A DNA stretch of 64,000 nt from Rhodospirillales bacterium (GTDB lineage: Bacteria; Pseudomonadota; Alphaproteobacteria; Reyranellales; Reyranellaceae), in assembly GCA_016185145.1 (NCBI GenBank), contig JACPOB010000043.1, positions 1 through 64,000 of the forward strand, written 5' to 3'. A program made the translations under genes and the position numbers. Shown here one piece after another: positions 1 to 8,621 of this stretch. Position 1 is the first letter of the stretch; each line of letters opens with the position of its first letter. The notes beneath the pieces are model-generated. The model saw nothing but the letters and a program-made list of their open reading frames with translations. It was not told the origin of the DNA and searched no databases.

Positions 1-102
1 CTCAACAACAAGATCCGTGTCCTCCAGCGACGCGCCTACGGCCTGCGCGACGAGGAATACCTTCGCCTCAAGGTTCTCACCTGCATGCTTCCCGCGTTAT
101 GA
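1..102 (+). CDS. ISL3 family transposase, C-terminal fragment (cut by window edge)
   Basis: The open frame from base 1 encodes 33 residues ending at TGA 100-102. The peptide contains NNKIRVLQRRAYGLRDEEY followed by LRLKVLT, the conserved C-terminal tail of ISL3-type DDE transposases, where the final helix follows the catalytic glutamate region. The start and the DDE core lie upstream of the window. Family membership rests on this tail only, but the motif is distinctive. Confidence 0.75.
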   Translation, partial: LNNKIRVLQRRAYGLRDEEYLRLKVLTCMLPAL

Positions 103-138
103 TCGCCCCAGATCACCCACTCGATTCCCTGAAGACCC
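1..138 (+). mobile_element. Right end of an ISL3-family insertion sequence
   Basis: This is the 3' end of a transposase gene followed by a terminal repeat. The stretch at 111-138, read on the minus strand, starts GGGTCTTC and runs into ATCGAGTGGGTGATC, which resembles the terminal repeats I know from alphaproteobacterial ISL3 elements. The element therefore ends near base 138. The eight bases 139-146 would be its target duplication if the insertion is simple. The rest of the element lies outside the window, so the copy cannot be checked for completeness. Confidence 0.7.
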
Positions 139-730
139 AATAGAAGGTCCAACGCTTGGTGCTCGAATCGGGCAGGGCCCGGCTGATCGAGACTGGCGGG
201 CTGTTCGGGCCGACCTGGGCCAGGAAGATATCGATCGGCGGTGGTGGCAAGTCGCTCGACGAGTTGAGGAGATGGCCCTCCTTGCTGAAGATCGAGGCGA
301 CGCTGACCTGAGGCAGACCGGCCAGGCGATCGCGCATGGCTTCGTGGAACCGACGCCGCTTCACGGCTTCGACGAACTCAGTCTCCGACCGGATGTCCTC
401 GTCGGCGACCCAGTCCAGCATCGATCGCAACACGAGATCGGTGGCGACCAGCGTCTGTTGGGCATGGGCCGCGGTGGTCAGGCTGAAGTTCGCTGCCGTC
501 CGTTTCCAGTCGTCCACCTCGTCGCGATAGATCTGCCAGAGCACGGCGCCGGTGACGCCCCACAGCAGGACGATATTGAGCGCCGCAACGACGAGGATGC
601 CGCGTCCGCTCGAGCTCCAGAATGAGCCATGGTGGCGGCGCCGGGCGAGCTGGCCCTCCAACAACGTGTCTAGGTGGCTCAAAGGCTCGCTCCCGAAGAG
701 ACGCTTTGCAGACGGCTCCGCCAACCCCAT
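113..730 (-). pseudogene. Membrane sensor protein (dCache-type periplasmic domain), cut by the IS
   Basis: The first 205 codons of a sensor survive. Residues 1-42 are cytoplasmic, about 43-65 form a transmembrane helix, and the rest resembles the dCache extracellular domain that precedes histidine kinase or GGDEF outputs in Bradyrhizobium-like bacteria. The frame stops at 113-115, inside the insertion sequence end; the last native codon is near base 139, and the final seven residues are IS-encoded. The output domain has been separated or lost. The gene is divergent from the response regulator at 810, which suggests it was the partner kinase (inference). Confidence 0.7.
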
Positions 731-809
731 TCCCGACTATGCACCGCTTGACGACCGGGCGTTCCCGCAAAAGTATCCGATCCGGATACATTCGCCGGGA
801 AGCGAAGCG

Positions 810-1634
810 ATGGAAAGGGCCGACACCGCCGACCAGAATGATCGATCGGTCGATGTCCTGGTGGTCGATGATGACCAGGACGCCGTCGAGGAACTGGTCG
901 AGTACCTCAGCAAGGCCAACCTGCGCTGCCGGCCTGCCGCCGACGGCTGGGCGGCCCTGCGGGTCCTGGCCGACGGCTATCGGCCGCAAGTCGTCGTGAC
1001 CGACCTCAGGATGCCGGAGCTGAGCGGCATGGAGTTCGCCGAACGCTTGGGCCAGCTTGGAGAAGCCGAGCGGCCCGAGATCATCTTCGTCAGCGGCAAC
1101 GCCAGGTTCGACGATGCCGTGCAGGCGATCAGGTTGGGTGCACGGGACATGCTGACCAAGCCGATCGATGGGCCGCGGCTGGTTCGGGCGGTGAAGTCGG
1201 CCCAGCACGCCCGTCAAATGAAGTTGCGTCCGAAAGAAGGGACACCGCCACCTGCAGCCAAGGAGAAGGCGGGCGATGACGGGGGGCCGGTCGCCCGAAA
1301 ACGCGCCGCCCTTGGCGAGCTCAAGACCTTGCGCCGGCTGCGCAGCCAGTACTTTCCGGCAGAGCTGTTTTCCGACCCGTGCTGGGAGATGCTGCTCGAT
1401 CTCTACGACGCGGCGCTGGCCGGCGCCGAGGTCACGGTGACCAGCCTCGGCGCCGCATCCGGCGTGCCGCAGACGACTGCGCTTCGGCGCATGGAAACGC
1501 TTCAGGCCCATCGCCTGATCGTCCGCAACGAAGACAAGGCGGACAAGCGTCGGACCATCGTCAGGCTCAGTGACACCGGCATGCAGGCGGTCGAGAACTT
1601 CTTCGAGACCTACCTGGGCCGAAAGAGCGGTTGA
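810..1634 (+). CDS. Response regulator with C-terminal MarR-like winged helix
   Basis: A 274-residue protein. Residues about 15-130 form a receiver domain with an acidic cluster (VVDDDQD), a phosphoacceptor aspartate in VVTDLRMPEL, and the conserved lysine in LTKPID. A charged proline/lysine linker follows. The last 100 residues look like a winged helix, with TSLGAASGVPQTTALRRMETL as the likely recognition region and a MarR-like wing (KADKRRTIVRLSDTG). I chose the ATG at 810, after a purine-rich GGGAAGCGAAG stretch, because the domain begins there; longer in-frame starts add unrelated residues. The receiver plus MarR-like output is an uncommon pairing. It probably belonged to one signalling unit with the broken sensor upstream. 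Confidence 0.8.
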   Translation: MERADTADQNDRSVDVLVVDDDQDAVEELVEYLSKANLRCRPAADGWAALRVLADGYRPQVVVTDLRMPELSGMEFAERLGQLGEAERPEIIFVSGNARFDDAVQAIRLGARDMLTKPIDGPRLVRAVKSAQHARQMKLRPKEGTPPPAAKEKAGDDGGPVARKRAALGELKTLRRLRSQYFPAELFSDPCWEMLLDLYDAALAGAEVTVTSLGAASGVPQTTALRRMETLQAHRLIVRNEDKADKRRTIVRLSDTGMQAVENFFETYLGRKSG

Positions 1635-1713
1635 CCCCACCCTTGAGCCTCGCCTTGAATTCCCTCAATCGGCTGTGCAAATTTACCGCAAGCGAGGGTG
1701 AGCCCTTCGGACA

Positions 1714-2073
1714 ATGAAGGTCCTGGTTGTCGAGGACGACGCGGATCTTTGCGTCGAGATCGTCGAGTACCTGGAACGCCGCAACCATCGGGTCAGCGGA
1801 TGCCGGACCGTGGCCGCTGCCCGCCATGCACTCGCTGCCGACAAGGCCTCGTTCGAAGCGGTCGTATGCGATGTCGGATTGCCGGACGGCGATGGCCTGA
1901 GCTTCTGCATCGAAAGCATGGCCGGGATGCCGGGCAGCCGCTGGATCCTGATGTCGGGGGCCCACGACGTGGAGCGCCTACGGCGCGACCTCGGGAACCT
2001 GAAGGCACGGCCGGTCGTCCTCGAAAAGCCGCTGCCGCTCAAGCAGCTGCGCGAAGCGCTGGAAAGCGCCTGA
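1714..2073 (+). CDS. Single-domain response regulator (CheY-like)
   Basis: The 119 residues contain only a receiver domain: an acidic pair in VVEDDADLC, an aspartate in VVCDVGLPDGDG as the probable phosphorylation site, and LEKPLPL with the conserved lysine and cis-proline. There is no output domain, so it probably acts by phosphotransfer or by binding a partner protein. It lies 79 bases after the winged-helix response regulator on the same strand, facing the convergent hisN. Confidence 0.85.
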   Translation: MKVLVVEDDADLCVEIVEYLERRNHRVSGCRTVAAARHALAADKASFEAVVCDVGLPDGDGLSFCIESMAGMPGSRWILMSGAHDVERLRRDLGNLKARPVVLEKPLPLKQLREALESA

Positions 2074-2099
2074 GCCGCCGCCGCGGCGGGAACTCGCGG

Positions 2100-2918
2100 T
2101 CAGCCGAGCTGGCGACGCTTTTCCGGCGCGCCTGAATCGTCGCCGTTCAGCACCGCCGAAGCGGCGCGATGGGTGGCGGGATCACCTGCCGCCAGCACGG
2201 ATCCGTCGGAATTCATGTCGAGCTCGCCGCCCTGCCAGTCGGTGATCAGGCCGCCGGCGCCTTTGACCACGGGGACGAGGGCCGCGAAGTCGTAGAGCTT
2301 CAGGGAGTTCTCGACCACCAGGTCGACATGGCCCGAGGCCAGAAGCCCATAGGCATAGCAGTCGCCGCCCCAACGGAAGAGCTTCACCCTCTGGGTCAGC
2401 GCCGCGTGGCGCTTCTCCCACTCGCCCGTGAACATGAGCGGCGCGGTCGAATACATGTAGGCATGGTCGAGGTCAGGACAGGCGCGCACGCCGATCGGCT
2501 TGGCATTGAAGGTCGAGCGCTCGCCTGCGACGCCCAGCCAGCGCTCGCCCAGGATCGGCTGGTCGATGACGCCCAGCACCGGCTTGCCTCGATGCAGCAG
2601 TGCGATCAGCGTGCCGAAGATCGGCAGTCCGGTGATGAAGGCCTTGGTGCCGTCGATCGGATCGAGCACCCAGACATACTCGGCATCGGTGCGCACCGCA
2701 CCGTGCTCCTCGCCGAACACGCCGTGCTGCGGCACGTGCTCGGTAAGCAGCACGCGCATGACCGTCTCGGCCTCGCGGTCGGCGATGGTGACGGGACTCG
2801 CATCGGTCTTGTCGTCGACCGCGACGGCGGTGCGGAAATAGCGATTGGCGATCGGGCGCGCGGCGTCGGCGAGACGCTGAGCCAGAGCGACCAGCTCGGC
2901 AGGAACCGACCCGGCCAT
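2100..2918 (-). CDS. hisN: Histidinol-phosphatase, inositol monophosphatase type
   Basis: A 272-residue metal-dependent phosphatase of the IMPase fold, the HisN type that performs the histidinol-phosphate step of histidine synthesis in many alphaproteobacteria. Visible motifs are GEEHG (metal ligand), WVLDPIDGTKAF (the DPIDGT signature) and a C-terminal LYDFAALVPVVKGAGG loop with the final metal aspartate. The K/F pair after DGT is the HisN pattern rather than that of inositol monophosphatases. It lies 16 bases after the cytochrome gene on the same strand and may share its transcript. Confidence 0.85.
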   Translation of the reverse strand: MAGSVPAELVALAQRLADAARPIANRYFRTAVAVDDKTDASPVTIADREAETVMRVLLTEHVPQHGVFGEEHGAVRTDAEYVWVLDPIDGTKAFITGLPIFGTLIALLHRGKPVLGVIDQPILGERWLGVAGERSTFNAKPIGVRACPDLDHAYMYSTAPLMFTGEWEKRHAALTQRVKLFRWGGDCYAYGLLASGHVDLVVENSLKLYDFAALVPVVKGAGGLITDWQGGELDMNSDGSVLAAGDPATHRAASAVLNGDDSGAPEKRRQLG

Positions 2919-2934
2919 GTCGTTGCCAGCGGTC

Positions 2935-3465
2935 TTAGGGCAGCGGTTGCGGCGAAGCCGCCATACTGCGCAGGTAGGCGATCACGTCGGCACGCTCCTG
3001 CTCCTTGGGCAGACCGGCGAACGCCATCTTGGTGCCCTTGATGTACGCAGTGGGCTTGAAGATCATGTGGTCGATGTCTTCATAGGTCCAATCGCCGCCC
3101 TTGGCCTGCATGCCGGATGAGTAGCTGAAGCCCTCGTGGCTGCCCTTCTTGCGGCCGACGACTTCCCAAAGATTGGGACCGACCTTGTTCGGGCCGCCCT
3201 TGTCGATGGTGTGGCAGGTGAAGCACTGCTTCTGGAAGATCGCCTTGCCAGCATCGACGTTGGCGCTGGCGAGCTTGGGCCCGATCGGCGGCAGCTCCTG
3301 CGCGGGGGCAGCGGCGACCGCCGTCTGCGGCGCCTCGTCGGATACCGCGATCGCCGGCTTCTCGAGCTTGTGCGGATGAACCAAGGCGTTGGAGACTTTG
3401 CCCACCACCATCGCGAACAGCGCCGAGGCCAGAACGCAGCCCGCAACCGTGTTGAAACTGGCCAT
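2935..3465 (-). CDS. cycM: Membrane-anchored cytochrome c (CycM-like)
   Basis: 176 residues. An uncleaved N-terminal membrane helix (about residues 5-25, followed by HPHKLEKP) anchors a class I cytochrome c domain. The haem site is CFTCH, and the sixth ligand is the methionine in TKMAFAG. Homologues (CycM, cytochrome c552) carry electrons from the bc1 complex to aa3 oxidase. I placed the start at MASFN because seven extra residues upstream do not fit the family. Divergent from pheA, an arrangement common in alphaproteobacteria. Confidence 0.85.
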   Translation of the reverse strand: MASFNTVAGCVLASALFAMVVGKVSNALVHPHKLEKPAIAVSDEAPQTAVAAAPAQELPPIGPKLASANVDAGKAIFQKQCFTCHTIDKGGPNKVGPNLWEVVGRKKGSHEGFSYSSGMQAKGGDWTYEDIDHMIFKPTAYIKGTKMAFAGLPKEQERADVIAYLRSMAASPQPLP

Positions 3466-3619
3466 AGTCAGATCCCGAAGCGCCAAAATTCCGGACGTTG
3501 CTGTAGCACGCCCTCAGTGCGGCCAGTAGTATCCGATCACGGCCTCGCGCTCGCGCGGCGGAACGTCGCAAGTGCCGGATTTTGCGGGGTTTTTCGCTCT
3601 TCGGCGTAGCGCCGTCGGG

Positions 3620-3666
3620 CAATTGACGTGGGTGATCCGGCGGGCGAAACAACCCGCCGACAATTG
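3620..3666. promoter_or_regulatory. Hairpin flanked by CAATTG boxes upstream of pheA
   Basis: In the divergent cycM/pheA spacer, CGGCGGG at 3638-3644 pairs with CCCGCCG at 3653-3659, and the pair is flanked by CAATTG at 3620-3625 and 3661-3666. A TTGACG at 3622-3627 could be a -35 box. This could be an operator or a 5' leader hairpin; nothing further identifies it. Confidence 0.3.
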
Positions 3667-3698
3667 GCATTGGGCGCGAGCCCCGGGGGATCGGCGAG

Positions 3699-4604
3699 AT
3701 GGCAAAGGGGCGGACAAGCCGCGGCAACAAGAGCGTGGCGAGCAACACCATCGCCTTCCAGGGCGAGGCCGGCGCCAACTCCGACATGGCCTGCCGCTCG
3801 GCCTTTCCCTACATGAGGACCCTGCCGTGCCCGACCTTCGAGACGGCGATGGCGGCCGTCCAGGCCGCCAAGGCCGAGCTGGCGATGATTCCGGTCGAGA
3901 ACTCGATCGCCGGGCGCGTCGCCGATCTGCACAGCCTGCTGCCCCACACCAAGCTCAAGATCGTCGCCGAGCATTTCCAGCGCGTCGAGCACTGTCTGGT
4001 GGCGTTGCCCGGCGCCACGCTGAAGTCGATCAAGACGGTGAAGAGCCACGTCCAGGCGCTGTCGCAGTGTCGCAACTTCCTGAAGAAGCATCGCTACACG
4101 CCGCTGGTCCATGGCGACACCGCTGGTGCGGCACGCGAGATCGCCGAGGACGGCGACAAGAGCGTCGGCGCCATCGCCTCCTCGCTGGCCGCCCGGATCT
4201 ACGACCTGAAGGTGCTGGCTCGCAACATCGAGGATGCCGACCACAACACCACGCGCATGCTGGTGTTCTCGCGCGACGAGGCCCAGCCCGACTGGCGCAC
4301 CGTGCAGTGCATGACCGCCTTCCTGTTCCGGGTGAAGAGCGTCCCGGCCGCGCTCTACAAGGCGCTGGGCGGCTTCGCCACCAACGGCGTCAACATCGTG
4401 AAGCTCGAAAGCTACCTGTCGGGTGCGCACTTCGAGCAGGCGCAGTTCTATGCCGAGGTCGAGGGTCATCCGGCCCAGCGCGGCCTGAAGCTCGCCCTGG
4501 AGGAGCTCGGCTTCTTCTCCGAAGAGTTCAAGGCGCTCGGCACCTTCCCGGCGCATCCCTTCCGCCGCAAGGGCTGGGAAGCCCCGACGCGTCCCGGAAC
4601 CTGA
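3699..4604 (+). CDS. pheA: Prephenate dehydratase
   Basis: A 301-residue enzyme converting prephenate to phenylpyruvate in phenylalanine synthesis. The catalytic domain spans about residues 17-195, beginning IAFQGEAGANSD and containing IPVENSIAGRV and NTTRMLVF. A C-terminal ACT domain starts near residue 210 with the regulatory loop GFATNGVNIVKLESYL, where the classical ESRP has become ESYL, as in other alphaproteobacteria. No chorismate mutase domain is fused. The first 15 residues are a basic extension. rpe follows after 18 bases. Confidence 0.9.
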   Translation: MAKGRTSRGNKSVASNTIAFQGEAGANSDMACRSAFPYMRTLPCPTFETAMAAVQAAKAELAMIPVENSIAGRVADLHSLLPHTKLKIVAEHFQRVEHCLVALPGATLKSIKTVKSHVQALSQCRNFLKKHRYTPLVHGDTAGAAREIAEDGDKSVGAIASSLAARIYDLKVLARNIEDADHNTTRMLVFSRDEAQPDWRTVQCMTAFLFRVKSVPAALYKALGGFATNGVNIVKLESYLSGAHFEQAQFYAEVEGHPAQRGLKLALEELGFFSEEFKALGTFPAHPFRRKGWEAPTRPGT

Positions 4605-4622
4605 GACGAGTACCTGATCGCC

Positions 4623-5285
4623 ATGCCGCAACAGCCGGTCCGCATCGCCCCTTCGATCCTGTCGGCCGATTTCGCCGCTTTGGGCCGCGAAATCGAGGCG
4701 GTGACCGCGGGCGGCGCGGACTGGATCCATGTCGACGTCATGGACAACCATTTCGTGCCCAACCTCACCATCGGCCCGATGGTGGTGAAGGCGCTCAGGC
4801 CGCACAGCAGGCTGCCGCTGGACTGCCACCTCATGGTGACGCCGGTCGATCCGCTGGTGCCGGCTTTCGCAGAGGCGGGCGCCGACACGATCTCGTTCCA
4901 TCCCGAGGCGGGGCCGCACGTTCATCGCACCATCCAGCTCATCAAGAGCCACGGCAAGAGGGCGGGCTGCGTGCTCAATCCGGCGACGCCGCTTGCCGCC
5001 ATCGAAAACGTGCTGGGCGATCTCGACCTCGTGCTGGTGATGAGCGTCAATCCGGGTTTCGGAGGCCAGGCCTTCATCGAAAGCCAGCTCGCCAAGATCG
5101 CGGCCCTGCGCAAGGCGATCGATGCGCTGGGCAAGCCGATCGATCTCGAGGTCGACGGCGGCGTCAACGCCGAGACCGCCAGGCGCTGCATCGAGGCCGG
5201 CGCCGACGCGCTGGTCGCGGGCACTGCCGTGTTCGCCGGAGGCCCGGAAAAGTACGCCGCCAACATCAAGGCGCTGCGCGCGTGA
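4623..5285 (+). CDS. rpe: Ribulose-phosphate 3-epimerase
   Basis: The 220-residue TIM-barrel enzyme interconverts ribulose 5-phosphate and xylulose 5-phosphate (pentose phosphate and Calvin pathways). Motifs are IAPSILSADF at the N-terminus, HVDVMDNHFVPNLT with the metal-binding His/Asp, CHLMV, VMSVNPGFGGQ and LEVDGGVN, with GTAVF for phosphate binding. Full family length. It lies between pheA and a small membrane protein on the same strand. Confidence 0.95.
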   Translation: MPQQPVRIAPSILSADFAALGREIEAVTAGGADWIHVDVMDNHFVPNLTIGPMVVKALRPHSRLPLDCHLMVTPVDPLVPAFAEAGADTISFHPEAGPHVHRTIQLIKSHGKRAGCVLNPATPLAAIENVLGDLDLVLVMSVNPGFGGQAFIESQLAKIAALRKAIDALGKPIDLEVDGGVNAETARRCIEAGADALVAGTAVFAGGPEKYAANIKALRA

Positions 5286-5359
5286 AGGTCACGCAGCAGG
5301 CGCTCGCGATCGCACGAATCCAGACCGGATCGGGCGCTCCCGAGGAGAAGGCTCGGGTC

Positions 5360-5782
5360 ATGGCCTGGGATCGTCTCAACAGCATGCTGTCGACGCTCGA
5401 TTCCAAGACGTCGGTGCTGCTGCGCTTCAATGCAATCGTCGTTGCCGCGCTCGCTTATGTCCTGGTCATCGCCCCCACCGAGCCGGTCATGGGAACCAAC
5501 GCGACCGTCAAGTTGATCGGCCAGCTGGTTGGTCACGGCAGCTTGCTGGCCAGCGTCGTGAGTTGCGGCCTCGCCTTCCCGGTGATCAACGTGCAATGGG
5601 ACTTCTTCGGCATGCGGCTCGACCGGCCGCTCGATGGCGAGTCGCGCTTCGACGATGCCGCCCTTCAGCGTCTGGGTGACCTCGTCGCCTGGCGCACGCG
5701 GCTCTACTCCTGGGCATGGTGGCTGGCCGTTGCCGGCGGAATTGGCTTTGCGGCCCTTGTCGGAATCGGCACCCTGCACTGA
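5360..5782 (+). CDS. Small membrane protein of unknown function
   Basis: 140 residues with three likely membrane segments (about 25-42, 55-75 and 115-137). The opening, MAWDRLNSMLSTLDSKTSVLL, is an amphipathic helix leading into the first segment, a layout also seen in small 'DxKxSxLL' membrane proteins such as Pycsar-type effectors; that likeness is weak and is not a claim of function. I chose ATG 5360 because GAGGAGAAGG lies just upstream. A GTG at 5282 overlapping the rpe stop (GTGA) would add 26 residues and is also possible. Confidence 0.6.
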   Translation: MAWDRLNSMLSTLDSKTSVLLRFNAIVVAALAYVLVIAPTEPVMGTNATVKLIGQLVGHGSLLASVVSCGLAFPVINVQWDFFGMRLDRPLDGESRFDDAALQRLGDLVAWRTRLYSWAWWLAVAGGIGFAALVGIGTLH

Positions 5783-5796
5783 AAGCAGGAGGGCCC

Positions 5797-6720
5797 ATGG
5801 CCGACATCATCCTTCATCACTATGCCGCCTCGCCGTTCGCCGAGAAGGTGCGCATCGCCCTTGGCCTGAAACAGGCCGCCTGGAAGTCGGTCGACATCCC
5901 CAACGTCATGCCCAAGCCCGAGCTGATGCCGTTGACCGGCGGCTATCGCAAGACACCGGTGATGCAGATCGGCGCCGACATCTACTGTGACACCCAGCTC
6001 ATCATGCTGGAGCTCGACAGGCGCCTGCCGACGCCGAGCCTCCTGCCCAAGGGCCACGAGGGCGAAGCACGCGCCATCGCCATGTGGGTCGACCGCAATA
6101 TCTTCTCGCCGGCCGTCGGCGTGGTCATGAGCCAGATCCCGATCGAGGGCAGGTTCGGCGAAACGTTCAAGAAGGATCGCAGCGAGTTCTCCGGCCGCAA
6201 TTTCGATCCCGAGCGGCTGCGCGCGGCATTGCCGATGATGCGCGACCAGACCTATGCCCTGCTGTCCGTGGCCGGAACGATGCTGAGCGACGGCCGCAAG
6301 TTCCTGCTGGGCGCGGAGCCCTGCCTGGCCGACTGCGCGCTCTACAATCCGGTCTGGTTCATCCAAAGCCAGCTCGGCGAGACGGCGGCGCCGCTCGACC
6401 GGCTGCCCGGCATCGTTGCCTGGTCGCAGCGCATGAAGGCGCTGGGCGGCGGCCGGCGCACCGACATCAAGGCGGGCGAAGCGCTCGACATCGCCAAGGC
6501 GGCCGAACCCGGCACGACCGCCGTTGACGCCAGCGATCCCAGCGGCCTCGAAGCCGGCCAGAAGATCAGCGTCACGCCTGACGATACCGGCAGGGTGCCT
6601 GTCGAGGGTGTCCTGGTTGGCCTTGCGCCTGATCGCGTCTCGATCCGGCGTAGCGACCCGCGAGCGGGTGAAGTGGTCGTCCACTTCCCGCGCGCGGGCT
6701 TCGTCGTGCTCCCGCTATAA
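5797..6720 (+). CDS. Glutathione S-transferase family protein
   Basis: 307 residues, started at ATG 5797 after AGGAGGG. Residues 1-80 form the thioredoxin-fold glutathione-binding domain (YAASPFAEKVRIALG; YRKTPVMQIG with the cis-proline; CDTQLIM), followed by the helical C-terminal domain. The last 75 residues are an extra region (TTAVDASDPSGLEAGQKISV onward) predicted as beta strands, which typical GSTs lack. Substrate unknown. The stop overlaps the end of the convergent phzF-like gene by six bases. Confidence 0.8.
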   Translation: MADIILHHYAASPFAEKVRIALGLKQAAWKSVDIPNVMPKPELMPLTGGYRKTPVMQIGADIYCDTQLIMLELDRRLPTPSLLPKGHEGEARAIAMWVDRNIFSPAVGVVMSQIPIEGRFGETFKKDRSEFSGRNFDPERLRAALPMMRDQTYALLSVAGTMLSDGRKFLLGAEPCLADCALYNPVWFIQSQLGETAAPLDRLPGIVAWSQRMKALGGGRRTDIKAGEALDIAKAAEPGTTAVDASDPSGLEAGQKISVTPDDTGRVPVEGVLVGLAPDRVSIRRSDPRAGEVVVHFPRAGFVVLPL

Positions 6721-7605
6721 CGAGATCTCGCCCTTCAGCACCGGCACGCAGCCGCCGCCGACGCTGGCGCGGATGCCGTCGGCGGCGCGCCAAGCCGTGC
6801 AGGCGAGCAGACTCGGCCGGCCCATCTCGACGCCCTGGGTGATGTCGTAGTGCGCCTTGTCGGCCGTGCCGAGCGACAGCAGCAGGGCGGCGAGCGGTGT
6901 CGCCGCGCTGCCGGTGGCGGCGTCCTCGATCGTGCCCGACAGTGGCGAGAACATGCGAGCGCGCAGCCGCATCGCGTCGGCGGTCTTGCCGTCGTGGGCG
7001 TAGAGGTAGAGCGGCAGCCGGCGCGGGCCGAGGTGCGGGAAGACCTCCCGCGCCGCCTTGAAGCGCGCCGTGTCGGGGGCCGCGCGCGTCAGCGCGGCAG
7101 GCGTCACCTCGGCGACGACGAAGGAATTGCCGACCGACGCCGCGACGGGCCGGTGTGCGGTGACGACGACCTCGCTCGTGTCGATGCCGACGCAGCCCGC
7201 CACCAGCTCGGCCGGCATCTCCTCGGCGAGCGACAGCGGCTGCGGTGCGGCAATGGTGACGGTGCCGGCGCCGTCGGTGCGGACCTCGACCAGGCCGGCG
7301 ATCTCCTCGAAGCGCAAGAGGCCGTCATGGGCGCGGCCCAGGCCGGCCAGCACCCAGCCGGTGCCGACATTGGGATGGCCGGCGAACGGCATCTCGGCGG
7401 TGCGATTGAAGATGCGCACGCGCGCGGTGTTCGCAGGATCGGCCGGCGGCAGCACGAAAGTCGTCTCGCTGAGATTGAACTCCGCGGCCAGCGACTGCAT
7501 CTCGCCGTCGCTCAAACCCCGAGCGTCAGGGAACACCGCCAGCGGATTGCCGCCGAAGCGCCGGTCGGTGAAGACGTCGACGGTGACGAAGGAAAACGTG
7601 CGCAT
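6715..7605 (-). CDS. PhzF family isomerase/epimerase
   Basis: A 296-residue protein starting MRTFSFVTVDVFTDRRFGGNPLAVF, the hallmark opening of PhzF-like proteins. The catalytic glutamate lies in NLSETTFV, and the second half-domain carries the DAATGSAATPLAALL phosphate-loop-like motif. Members isomerise small acids; the true substrate is usually unknown, and no phenazine genes are present. I used the second in-frame ATG, where homology begins. The TIM-barrel gene upstream is on the same strand. Confidence 0.85.
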   Translation of the reverse strand: MRTFSFVTVDVFTDRRFGGNPLAVFPDARGLSDGEMQSLAAEFNLSETTFVLPPADPANTARVRIFNRTAEMPFAGHPNVGTGWVLAGLGRAHDGLLRFEEIAGLVEVRTDGAGTVTIAAPQPLSLAEEMPAELVAGCVGIDTSEVVVTAHRPVAASVGNSFVVAEVTPAALTRAAPDTARFKAAREVFPHLGPRRLPLYLYAHDGKTADAMRLRARMFSPLSGTIEDAATGSAATPLAALLLSLGTADKAHYDITQGVEMGRPSLLACTAWRAADGIRASVGGGCVPVLKGEISL

Positions 7606-7627
7606 GATCGAACGACAATAGTGCAGG

Positions 7628-8557
7628 TCAAACAATCTCGACGCCGATCTCGTCGGCGATCCGGCGCAGGCCGGCCAGGGAGCGCGCAGTGGCGTTGCGT
7701 CCGTCCTGCGGGCAGTGGGTCTCGATGCTGGCCAGCACCTCCTTGGTCTCGACTCCGCTCAGCAACCGCTTGAGCTCGGCTGGCCACGGCACGTCGCCGT
7801 CGCCCAGTGGCACCGTGCGGTTCGCCGAAAGGTCGCGGTCCTTGAGATGGATGGCTGTGGTGAAAGGGGCGAGGGCGGCGATATCGGCGTCGCTCGGTCG
7901 TTCGCCGGTCGACCAGGAATTAGCGATGTCGACCAGGGGCCGCAGGTAGCGCAGCTTTGGCTGCGTATCCTTCTCGAACTCCTCCTCCTCGTCCGGGATC
8001 ACTTCCTTGGAGGCCTTCTCGTCGGCCACGAAGAAGGCTGCGAGCTCGGCAATGTTGCCGACATTGCACACCGGTTCGTTCTCGAGCTGCAGCGTGATGT
8101 CGTAGTGGTGGGCCAGGCCCAGCAACTTGGCGAGCTGGTCGGTCAGCCTGCTGAGATCGGTCGGCCGGAAGCCGCCGTAGCGCAGATAGCTGAAAATCCG
8201 CATGTGGGGTGCGCCGAGAATCACCGCGATCTGCATGGCATGTGCCACCCAATCCTCGACCGGGCATTGCTTGGGATCGAAGGCGAAATCGACCTTTCCA
8301 CCGCCGTTGGCCCATCTGCCGGGCGCCTTCCACTTGAAGGCCGGCGACACGAAAGCCGGCACGGTGATCCCTGCCTTCTCGAGGGTCCGGCTGATATGGA
8401 TGACCTCCTCGGTCTTCATGCTGAGCAGGTTGCGCCCGCCCACCGTGCGCATGTCGAGACGCTGCAGGCCATGCTCATGGGCAAAAGAGATCATTTCGTC
8501 CAGAGACGGGCCGATTTCGTCGCCGATGACGGATAGCTGAAGGCGCGGAAGAGTCAT
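7628..8557 (-). CDS. Sugar phosphate isomerase/epimerase family (TIM barrel)
   Basis: 309 residues of the AP endonuclease 2-like TIM barrel. Probable metal ligands are the glutamates in LQLENEP and ASIETHC and the histidine in AIHLKDRD. The internal acidic stretch [11 protein letters not shown] is an insertion. Members include xylose-isomerase-like and hydroxypyruvate-isomerase-like enzymes; the substrate cannot be read from sequence. It is upstream of the PhzF gene and probably co-transcribed with it. Confidence 0.75.
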   Translation of the reverse strand: MTLPRLQLSVIGDEIGPSLDEMISFAHEHGLQRLDMRTVGGRNLLSMKTEEVIHISRTLEKAGITVPAFVSPAFKWKAPGRWANGGGKVDFAFDPKQCPVEDWVAHAMQIAVILGAPHMRIFSYLRYGGFRPTDLSRLTDQLAKLLGLAHHYDITLQLENEPVCNVGNIAELAAFFVADEKASKEVIPDEEEEFEKDTQPKLRYLRPLVDIANSWSTGERPSDADIAALAPFTTAIHLKDRDLSANRTVPLGDGDVPWPAELKRLLSGVETKEVLASIETHCPQDGRNATARSLAGLRRIADEIGVEIV

Positions 8558-8621
8558 GTCGCCAGCCTACTATGGCTCAATAATTTTGGCTAAAGTCGAA
8601 TGTGCGACCGATGGAGACGGC

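Noticed and set aside
113..625. Plus-strand frame over the broken sensor
   Set aside because: It is the shadow of the minus-strand sensor, without recognisable domains or start signals.
3572..5782. 736-residue plus-strand frame
   Set aside because: It runs through pheA and rpe in the wrong frame; only its end, the small membrane protein, is plausible.
6715..7605. Phenazine biosynthesis cluster
   Set aside because: Only a PhzF-fold protein is present, with no other phenazine genes.
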